Assembly (NCBI GenBank): GCA_037783545.1
Contig: JBBELK010001111.1
Location: 62,001-126,000, forward strand
Origin: Henricia sp. BOLD:AAB3569
Lineage: Eukaryota; Echinodermata; Asteroidea; Spinulosida; Echinasteridae
Direction: 5' to 3'
Length of the DNA: 64,000 bases
The position numbers and the translations under genes are program-made. This document shows positions 46,801-58,600 of the stretch, piece after piece. Position 1 is the stretch's first letter. Every line of letters starts with the position of its first letter. Under the pieces are notes generated by a model. That model was given only the letters and a program-made list of their open reading frames with translations, had not been told where the DNA came from and ran no database searches.

Positions 46801-49800
46801 TGCTGGATGCAATAACTTGAAGGAATGATGTGAGATCCATAGCCTCGGCTAGAAGTGCTCTGCAAACAGCCTGGTAGTGCATCGGGGCACCCTCAGGCTC
46901 CAGTAAATGCTCACTGCATACCTAATGGCAGATAATCAAACATGTAACAGAGATTTATGACAGAGCGTACAACTTACACATTGAATGAGCTGGCCTGGTA
47001 CTATATCTTGCTGTAACATTTCATCAAAAATATTGCTTAAAGGCCATTATATCATTTGCATTGACCCACAATTTTACATATTATTTTACATGTAAGTTGA
47101 AAAGAAAAATTTATTTCTGTCCAAGAATATACTTTCTGTAAAAAATTAACAACTGAAGGTGATTTCATTTTTTTTAAATGAGTGCGCACACACTTTTTTT
47201 TAAACATTCACTTAACACAGAAACCATAAGTAGAGTTTAAAATGTTTCTTGAAGCTTGCATATAACTAAAATTCCTGCAGGCAAGTTATAATTACCAACA
47301 TTCCTCTATGTTTTGGAGTGCTGTGCATGGCAGAGCGGTCAAGTGGATCAATACTCTAAACTGGATTAGTTATACAGGTTGTGGGTTCAAATCCCAGTCA
47401 GATACAGTGGGGGTATGCGTGCAAGGTACTTTGCAATGCATTCTCCACCAGGAGTAAATGGGTACTAGTGAAATAGTGAATGTTGATGTGTTTGCAGGGC
47501 TATATTCCCCATAACCTTTTTGTAACACTGGACACCCGGACCACTGTGGTCACATCTTGACTGGTACAGCCAGCATCTTGAGTGGTCCTCCATTTTTTAC
47601 ATGTAAAAATACCATTCATGATGCGCTTGTGGGTACTTTGAGCAAGGTTTCTTTGTCACCCAGAATTTAGAGTCTCTGCATTGATACAATGGCCTTTCAG
47701 GTCGCTCGATCAAAAAAAAAAGTAATTGTTTTAAATTTTAAGACAAGATACCAGATGTAACATATGGTTGCCAAATGTACTCGAAAGAGGTATTTAATGT
47801 GGAAAAAGGATTTGAGGAAAAAATCCACCCCACCCTTCAGTTTGCACGTGTGTATGTACGCAACATGGAAAGCTACCGGTATTTGTCATTTAGTTTTGTG
47901 CACAAAATGATGAGCAAAAAGCAATATACATGTATAGTTACTGATTATTTTCTGCAGGAGTTGCCGCCCACCGTGCCAGGTTCTGAAGCAGCTCCAAGAA
48001 CAAGCTTAACACTAAGCCATTTGGATTGGAAATCAATAGGAATCAATGGAGGAAAGGGCACAACATGCCGGCTGCAGGATGCAGTTTAATATAGTCCATG
48101 GCCATGAAGATGTGCCTGTGGTCTTGTATTACAGCCACCATTGTAAATTGGTTAATTATGCCAAGTCCAAGGGAAATAATTCCAATGGTCTTTTCGATGC
48201 TGTTGGTCACTGCATGGAGAACACATTGCAAGATTCATCTACATGTGTACATGTAATTTATATAAATGCACAAATTTGTTCATATACATTTAGGGATTAC
48301 AATTGAGCCTGATTGTTACCAAGATGTATGTTCTTGAGATTTTATTATCAGTAGTGGAAATAGCCTTGTCCAAGGCCGTCTCCAGGTTTTTTGCTGTACG
48401 AGAGAATATTGGGTCTATAGCGCGCATGCAAACTATACTGCACACGGCATCAAAACGAGCCACTGTGCGATAACCATAGTAAACCCGTACGGCAACGCAC
48501 TGGCTGCATAGTGCGTACATAACTGCGTATGGCCTGGCCTAGCTTGAAAGACAGCCTTGTCGAGTCTGTCACTTCCGGGTTTAATGTGTTTCTTTATATT
48601 TTCGGCCAGTTTTGGCCGAAAATGGGCGGGTTTTGGATATGCAGGGTATGAATATTTAAAATTTGTCTTGAGCCAATCAGGAGCTTCATGAGTAGCACGT
48701 AATGACGCGAGCATGCATTATGAATGTATGGCGTCCTCCATGTTATGAGAACCGTGGCATGATCGATGGACGAAAACAACAAATATTCTCGGGTTCGTAG
48801 CATTAATTGTGCCTGTCTGTTTAGGTATTTGATTACACTTCTGGGGTACAACGGTCGTAATATGACAGCTTTCCTAAATGAATTGTGTGAGCTCTTAATA
48901 CTGCCTCGGATGAACAAACTGGGGATCGCACATCATAGCGTTTTTCAAACATAGCCTGGCGTGCGTCGACCAATGAAATTTCAGCTGACGCTGGGGTGTT
49001 TTCCTATAACTGTAATGAGTTTTGCTGGCTGAATGCAGAACCATCAAGGCGTTGGGTTTAGGACCGTACCGATATGTACGTGCGTGTGTGCATAGTCGTA
49101 GCGCGGCGCGTTGTGAGCCAATACGTGCAACATATTCCGTAGCTTGTAAGCGCTTTGTTCAGTTTTATCTTCAGCGGATCTTGAAATATTTCTTGTAATA
49201 TTTTATAATGTTGTGTTAATTAACACTGCAGTGCCACATGTACAGTGCTCTTAAATCATAGTTGCTAACAAAATGTTCCTAATTCAGTGAAACCTGCTAT
49301 TAAGGCCACCTTGATAAACAGGCCACCTGCATATATAGTGGCCATCCACCTTTGGTCCCAAATGCCATGTGTATAATGCTTAGGCCACCTCTTTAAAGTG
49401 GCCAGTTATTTACGGTCCCGAGGGTGGCCACTATAGACAAGTTTCACTGTTTATAGCACTAATTACACTCCCAATTGCAAGGCCAATTAAGCCGTTTTTG
49501 AATATTTATAAAATTTGATTTGGTTACGTCTTACTCATTTTAACACAATGTGATGTCAATTTTGTTCACTAATGTTACATGTACCGTACAATCACAATAC
49601 ATTGATAAATAAATTTTCATTCCTTGTTCAAAAATAATGAGTTTGTTTCTATTCTTCTGTGGTTGATGTCTGAAGGATACTTTGACTTCCCCAATACCGG
49701 TACATGCACTAGCTAATACATTTACTCAATTCAATTTTGCCTGAAGCTATTTCTGGCTGCGATTTAACAAGTAGCATGGTATGCACAGCTTTACACATAC

Positions 49801-52615
49801 GTGTATGTGCAGTGCAGTCATCCATTTGGTTAGAGCGTACATGTAGGCGTTTGTCCATCTCGCTTCAGAACCCAACATCTCTAAATTAGCCAGTAAATGA
49901 GCCCTAGCCAAGTGGGAAAACACTACCTTAACTCAATCAATTCAGCCTATCACCTCTGTGGCTAGACAAGCATTTTCCTCTCTGAGAGTCCACAAATAAT
50001 TACTCTGTGTGAGATTTCTCCTGGGAAATGCATGTTTATGCTATGGTACTTCAGTTACTGCATCTCTTCAGCTCTTGATGGACTGTGCATACTGCAGATT
50101 TTAATATCCTGCCAATGTTTGCCAATAATACTTTTTCAGTACCTCGGGCACTTACTCAGAAAGCCAGAGATGTTTACAACAAATTTATGACTCCAAATAT
50201 CACACATCAAAACTGATGTTCCATTTTCATTTCAAAATATGGAAAGCCATGTGTAACAAAAAGCCTATTAAAAATTGAAAGTCTTCGTTTTCTAATTAGT
50301 GTGCACGTCATCTAAGACCTTGAATAAATGAATACGGTGTTCAAATACTGTTCTTAAATTTTTGTGGCATAGTCTATATGTAATTGACTTTCTGGATTTA
50401 CAATCAATATTTTGCCTCTTTGGGTATGATACAAAATCTACATGTACATTGTATCATGGAGGAAGACACCACACCTTCATAAAGATACATGTATATTCAT
50501 GTACACTCCTCAAAATAAAATAAGGGTCAAAAGTATTTTTGTGAAAATGTTTGACCAAGTCAGGACATAGAAACAATTTTAGTAAGAGTAATGGGCTAAA
50601 GGTTGCTCTGCAACATTTTAAGCACTTTTCACGTGGTTTGCATGTCTATTGGCTTAGAAACTGACAGATCATGTGACAAGACACAAAAATGCTGATAACA
50701 GGTTCATGATGTCGCAATCAAGTTTGGCACATCTGCTCTATTTTTCTTCAAGACTTAATGAGATTCCCCACACATAATCAATAGGATTCTGCACTTGATA
50801 GAGTCAAGTTAAATAGTGGGTTAACCAGCATGGAAGCTGTAGGGATGAGGGGACCTCTTGAGCCCCCTCCCTATTTTGAAGGCTTTCCCACCAGTTGATA
50901 TTCTCTCCCTGTCATAAACTTTGGCAAATCAACATTATTTATGTATGTTTTGAGACTTTACTCTATCAAGTGCAGAATCCTATTGATTATGTGTTGGGAA
51001 TCTCATTAAGTCTTGAAGAAAAATAAAGCAGATGTGCCAAACTTGATTGCGACATCATTAACCTGTTATCAGCACTTTTGTGTCTTGTCACATGATCTGT
51101 CAGTTTCTAAGCCAATAGACATGCAAACCATGTGAAAAGTGCTTAAAATGTTGCAGAGCAACCTTCAGCCCATTACCCTTACTAAAATTGTTTCTACTGT
51201 ATGTCCTGACTTGGTCAACATTTTTCACAAAAATACTTTTGACCCTTATTTTATTTTGAGGAGTGTATGTACAAATGTAGTATCAATAATTTAAAAGTGT
51301 GCTATCTTGTAGGGAACTGTTTGAACTCTGCTCGTGTTGGGTCGATGTTTGTTACAGAATATGTAGTAAATTCAACGATGAAGAAAAAATGTTAAAAGCC
51401 GGATTTCCACGTCACTTTTTAGCCTACTTACGTTTATGGTTATTGATCAGATGGGGTGTCTTTTGGACATGCTGTGCGCTGTTTGGTACTGGTACACCAT
51501 TTTTTGGAAACATGTTTAACCACTTCACCCTGGAGAATAAGGGTAATTCCCAAAATTAGGGGTCCAAAGCGTTTGGTGTCCCAGTTATGTATGACACCCT
51601 GAGCTTCAAAAATCAACACTCATGATCACAAATTCTCAGTAATGGACTGTGGCCTGTGATTAAAGGGGACAGCTAATTGTCTTGAATATTTTGTTCTCTG
51701 ATTACTGACAAATGTTCGAAACAAAAGACAATAAAGGCTTAATTTGTTCCATGATATTGAATAGGAATTTGGTGTCCCAGGTTACCTACATGTACGTCAA
51801 TGAAAATTAATTGTAGAATGGGTTTGCATTAACCTTGGTGCCTTATCCACACACAAACATTAAATTTAAGTGGCGTTTATGGAAATAAAAATAAATATTT
51901 TCTCCTGGAAAACCACTTTCAATCACTAAAAACACTTTGAAATCTTTAAAAACATGTCACACTTTTGGACCCCTTATTTTGGGAATTACCTGTAAACATA
52001 TGTTTTGGCAATGTATAGTCACACGGGCGGTTGACGAGTTAAAATGTCAGCTTTGCCGCCGTCTTCCATGGCTGACGTGAAAACATGTATACTGTCCACT
52101 ATTCATTTGTACACACCGTGTTTTGAACTTGAAGGCTGTGGACGGCCTGTCAGTGTAGCAAATCTCACTCTGTACCGGCCACCTCAGAGTGTTGTAAAGT
52201 ATGATCTTTTGGTGAGAAGATTGATACAATGAATGTAGAAATGACTCTCAAATGTCAGTATTTGTGGTGTTTGACCTGGTCCTAACTTTTGGCCAATCAC
52301 AATCACTACAACCCTGGTTGCACGTATGCAATTTCACATTCACGTGTTGACAGAAAAAATATCACAGGTATAAACACAAGTAGATCTTGTTTCCTCAAGG
52401 AAAACAAAATACAAAATTTGCAAAATCTATATGATGGTGCAATGAAAGTGACACCTGAAATAGCATTGTACATGTACACCACAATGTTTTTAATTCACTA
52501 AGTACATGTATAGTACTTGAAGCTATTTGTAATTCTAATTCTTCATGGGTTTCCTCATGCTTGCGAGTGACAGTGCAATGAGCACTATTGAGGAATCCTT
52601 GGTATGAATACCAGA

Positions 52616-52649
<34 letters not shown>

Positions 52650-55600
52650 TAGGTCATTTGCAGTGGTGCGATTCACCAACAGTTTGACAGCATAAAACAG
52701 GAAATGTAGTTGATGTCTGGGGGCACTTTGAAAATTACTTACAAGTGAAGACTTGCTCATATAGCAAAGGTGCATGCCCGCCAGTAATGAAAACAGTGCA
52801 GATGCTTTCTGGATACTACATTACTCTTGAGTTGATTATAATGCTAAAGGGTTGTTTTGATTACTTGACTGTAAATTGATAAATTTGATGTGTATGTGCA
52901 GTGAATGTAATGTGACAATTTTGATCTGGGTCTTTCCACAGCAAAGAGGGCATTTTGGCAAAACAGACCATATTTTTGAGGAAATACCTTTGTCTGGTCT
53001 CAAAATAAAAGAAATAAGTTTAAGTTGTTCCTTTCTAAAAAACCTGTGTACAAATTTCCAATATACGCTCGTAACCGGGACGGCTTAAAATGTAACAAGT
53101 GTCCGTCCCGGTTATGAGCGTATATTGGAAATTTGTACACAGGGTTTTAAGAAAGGCATGTTGTCGCACTATTTGTAACCCTTTTTGGGCCCAAGTTATC
53201 TCTTCAGAACAACTGAAACTTATTTCTTTTATTTTGAGACCAGACAAAGGTATTTTTTCAAAAATATGGTCTGTGTTGCCAAAATTCCCCCTTTACTGTG
53301 GAAAGACCCCCTTACATGTACATACATGTACAGCCATAGTTGTTTACTTTGTTTTTAACCGTTCTCCATAACCAGTCTTATCTATGTGTGCCCTGGATTT
53401 TTAGTTTTAATCTCTTATTTATCTGTACTTAATTTTAGTTTTCTTTGTCTGTTGTTTGTGTATGTGACTTGTCACTGCTACTTTTTATGTTAGTTTATAT
53501 GTTACTGTTTATCGTTCTGATGTTGTTTTAAGTACATGTATAATTTTATTCAGTCTTGTTTTATTTATATACGGGGCAGTGGATTTTAATTTGGGCATTA
53601 TTGCCTTTTCCACGACCCGTGGCGACTGTGCCAAAATAATAAAATAAAAAAAATAAAATAAATAAATACATGTAGATGTTGTACAATGGTGGCTTGTACA
53701 TGTATCTGTAGAAAGCGGGGGCGGTTCAATGGACCTTTTGCACTGACAGCCATAAATGCTGCAAAAGCACCTCTTCATCACATGACGTATGGTGACAATG
53801 TGATTGGCCCAAAGATGGCTGCTTTGCCAGATGCTATGTATCATTTTCCCAAACTGTTCATGTACGTGTACATTGCAGCTCCAGATACGTCTTCTTTAGG
53901 TTCTGACATACAATACACAAAATGCCACCCACAAAATCTGCAAACTGAATTCGCTTCACCGTCATCAAATTCCTCTTCAGATCAAGAAACGTGATCCTTC
54001 AACAGTCTATATAATAGTACATCTTATAAGACAGGAAGTTTGCCACAGCACAACATACATTTGTGTTGTGTAAGACTGAATGAAACCGCATTTTATGTGC
54101 ATCCTGTTTAAATCGATATGCGGTATGCAATTTCTTTACAGGCGTAACGTTAGAAATTGATATACATGTAGGTAAAATCTAAAGTAGTCGGATTTAATTT
54201 CTTACAGGTAAAGAATAAAGGTTTTGACACGTACCAGATACATTTGTAAAAATGAATGTGTTATTTACTTGTCCCGTGAGACTAAAGAGTAAAATAGGGA
54301 AAGATATGTGATCTTTGAAATGGAATTTGTTACCCAAACAAAAATATCTTATTTTGAAATGGCAAAGTCATGCTCTTTTTGTGACTTGAAGGAAAACTTT
54401 CATGAACAGAAACACCTTACTTTTTCTGAAGCCTATTTTCACTGACGAAGTTACAAGAGCATTTTATGGCACATAATTGTGCAAGCATTTTTCAGAATAA
54501 CGCACATAAGGAAAAAAAAGCTCAAATGGAGCTAATGACTTAATTAGATAGAGTACGGTATATTATAATAAGCTTCACAAAACTACAAACATTGTGTCAA
54601 TCCGTCAAAAATTGACCATTTCCGTAATGACCAAGAGCACAATTTTTAAAGAAGCGCTTTAGAGAAAAATGGTGTAGAATGTTGTACAGTGTACTTCTGT
54701 TAAGGCATAAAGTCCTTAGCAACTATGCAAATTCTGACTCCAAAAGCACTATATACCTATAGGAAAACATGTGTTCTTCTGGTGTATGGGATATAGTGCC
54801 AACCCCTGCCGAAGGCAATACAAATTTTCCCATTGTTTTAGCCAAATTAGCCCAGTTTCATGAAGGTATGCTTTAGAAAAACACTGGAAAAAAAACTGTT
54901 TTCTATTTATTCACTTAAACTTCTTTAGGTGATAGATGGATACTTAATAGGTGGTCTCATGCAGAAATCCTAGTATCGATAAAAAAAATGCCCTACTTGA
55001 CATACATGCATAAATTAGCCATTATCTCAGTTCTGGCCTGTGGAGCGGCTCACAAATGTGAAAGCAAAAAAAAGGGTGTCTGAAACATAATTTTTTCTAC
55101 GAAATACACAGCTCCATAGCAATTAAAGGCATGGAGCTGCGTATTTCGTGGCATGAATTTTGCGCGCACGGATTGCTGACAAGCCTGTGCCTTTAAAATG
55201 TACAAAGATAGGGTTAAATATCTGTTAACCAGAATTTTAAAATTTTAAAATCTTCAAAGAAGTTGCAATGTTTTAAGTATTTTTTATCAGGGTCATAATT
55301 TTTTCAGATAATAGATATCAAAGTGACAAATCAGCAAAATTGGTGTTATGCATACATGTATATTTGGGACATTATTTGGTTAACGCGAAAAGTGTTACGA
55401 TGGTACACATACATGTATGTAAATTTATTTCCAAAACGAAATTTCTAGAATGAAATTTGTGGGTGCACATAAGCTTGGCGAAGCCCAACATACAAGATAT
55501 TTTTTTTAAAATGGTGAAATAACTGACAGTTATAGACCTTTATCACGGTGCGGCCATCTTCCATTTTCCCCTATTAAAATGAACGTAATCAAAGCAAGGC

Positions 55601-58600
55601 TTGCAGAAAAAATAGTTTTGCCCTGTGTTGAAAATGTACATTGTGTGCATCACAATGACATGTGCGCAGCGCGGTCAAAAAAACGTGCAGCGCGGAGAGT
55701 GATTCTCTTAAAACAACAACGGAAGATTGCACGCGCTATCGCGCAGACGCACTGATCGTGCCCGGCATACAATGTACTATGGGGAACAAGACAAAGATGG
55801 TCGCACCGTGATAAAGGTCTATTGCTATACAGCCTGAAAAGGGCATGAACTTGAAATTTCACTTTATTTTGAAATGCCCCAGATGTGTGCTCACCTACCG
55901 GTACATGTACCTCAAGCTTTTAACATTTTAATTTTTTTGCATTTTTAAAGTATTTATAAATCTGTGTTTCTTGCTTTTCAAATGTGAAAATACAAAATAA
56001 TTCTTGATAGGAACAAAGTACCGGTACATGTACACATGTATCCACATTGTGCCTTTTTTTTCGTGTACTTCTTTGTGTTGTAAGAAGTTCAATACTGTAT
56101 AAGTCTATTCTTGCTTCCATATGGTTTCGACAAAGAAGACAAATCCTGGAAATCTAGCGGGGGCACACTCCGGATGTAGTTTCAGCCGCTATAGGAAATG
56201 TCAACTGGCTAGCACCTGCCAGATCTTACCCACAACGAGAGAAAAAACACAGTATTGAAATACGAGTTTTGTCAACCACGTCACTGTGATGTACGTCATT
56301 ATGTACAGTATGTTTGCCTAGATAGACATTGGGGAATCGAGTTTCACGTTCTCTCTTGGCTTGTCGGCCGCTGATAGCCATCTCAGCGAGTCTTGAGCTT
56401 CGTGAAGATGCCGCCAAGATATAAACGACATTTGAGCACTTGGGATTTAATTGAGGCAAACAGTGAAGTACTTTGTGTAGGTGTGGAAGGCAATTAGCTC
56501 AGGCATAGGAATGATTGTGATAACATACTGTATACATACTTTATGTACATGTATGCCCTTTTTCTACCGTACGTGTATGCAATGGAAACTATAGGCCAAA
56601 CACTTGGAGGGATTGGTAAAGACAGTTAACCCCAATTACTCCATCCTTTGGATGGGATGTAAAGCCACATCCCCAGTGTGTTATTGAATGCACTTAAAAG
56701 TTAAAATACCAGTATTTTAACTTAATGGAAAGTCATCACCTGTGTACAATGTACACACTTAAAACACTACTACATGTATGTAGTGTTAACTCAAATAAGA
56801 GCTGCGTATTTCATGGCATGAATTTGGCGCGCGCGCATCGCTTTCTATAAATTAGGGGTCCAAATGTGTGACATTTGGTGTCCCCCGTTACACCTGATGT
56901 GTGTTTTTTTTTGTACAAAAATCATTAAAATTGCTTTTAAACCATTTTGTATGAATTGTACATTATGTACTCACTCTTTGAGATGGAAAGTATTTAAAGA
57001 ATGCGTGTTGAATTTACAAAAACAAGATGTAAAATGTAACGGGGGACACCAACATTGGACCCCTAATTTATAGAAAGACCCATAATTCACAATGTCTTTA
57101 ACTTGATAAAGTGTTGGATTTTAACACTTTAACAAGTAGTTGCTCACCGCACGTTTTTATTAATTTAACACTATAGCGTTTTACGTGTACATTTTCCGTA
57201 AGACTGTATGGGTACATCTGCTTTATGTGATCATACCAAATGTACAGGTAATTCTACCATGTCTATACTACTATACTTTCTGGCAATCACCTTACAATGT
57301 ACTTTACCTTTCATGTGCATATATACCGGTACTTTTAACTAATGGGTCTATCTCATAAAGTGCGTACATGTACATGTACAGTATGATGTGATCATTCGTT
57401 GCCAAGCAGCCAGTAAACAGTATAGCAGCATTTCATTCCCGTTGGTTTTCAACTTTTCATAGGTAACCATGACACAATGCAGCACTTAATTCCTGGCTGC
57501 AAAATTTGCTAATTGGGTCTTTCCACGCTAATGGGTTTATTTGAAAAATAAGTCAATAATTCCTTTCAGATGTCTTCAGTTTATCTCAAACTTAAAGAAA
57601 TTCCCTTGTACTGTTCCCAGGAGATAATTTTTGCCCAAAAATGTAAGAAAATGCTGCTACAACATACATTTCTGAAAAGCTTGTGTTTCAAATCAATCCG
57701 CAATGTGTAATGTACATGTATAAATTTCTGTGCAATTTCTAAATAATGTAGAATATTTAAAATAATTTACAAAGGGTGAGACATGTCTTGGTATCATGGT
57801 ATTGAAAATAGTCAAGAAAATTGTTTGACGACGAAAGGAGGGACTCCAAGGCATTTTTCAACTCTTTTTGACCAGTTTTTTTCTGGAAAAGGTAGTTTTT
57901 ATCCAGCTGTAGAACCTGGACTTTATCGATTCAAATTACATTATGACCGAAATTTGTTACATTTTAAGCGAAAATTATAAAATGTCACACTTGCATGAAT
58001 TTAGAAGATCGCACTAGTTTATTGAATCGTTCTAGTTATGTTTTGGGTAGTATCAACAGATAAGGGTGGTGTTTGATTCATGAGGTCATACCGGTATATG
58101 CCAAGGTAATCGTTCTCTGAAATCTGGTAATTATAAAAAATCAACTTCAGAACTGGCACGACATAAGGGGGACACTGTCTCCTGTTTTCATGGAATAAAC
58201 AATGTACATGTACATGTATGGTATTGGTAGTCTTTTACTGGCCTTTTTTTTGTGTCGTGTCTATCTTTCCCGAGTATAAGTTGATCAACTTTAATCACAA
58301 ATAGGAAGGAAGAGGTAAATATGATTTAATAGCAGGGCATGAAATGAGGCAAAAAGGTAGTTACAAAAGGAGGAATTTTTCTGCCATTGCATTTGATCTG
58401 ATTAGCAAGGCCGGCCACATGACAGCACTCAATTTAAAAAAAAATTGATGACATCTGCATTTGGCCATACAAATCGTCGTAATTTTCCCATACTGACGAA
58501 AAGGCACTTTTTGACAATTTCTGGTTTTTGAGTTATGAAACATCTGAAAATGACGAACAACCCCATTTCGCTTAAAAATGTTTTCCCATACTGACGAACA

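Noticed and set aside
51299..51559. 86-codon plus frame ([14 protein letters not shown]...)
   Set aside because: Hydrophobic and cysteine-rich with a faint retroelement feel, but no motif, and it runs into repeat family X.
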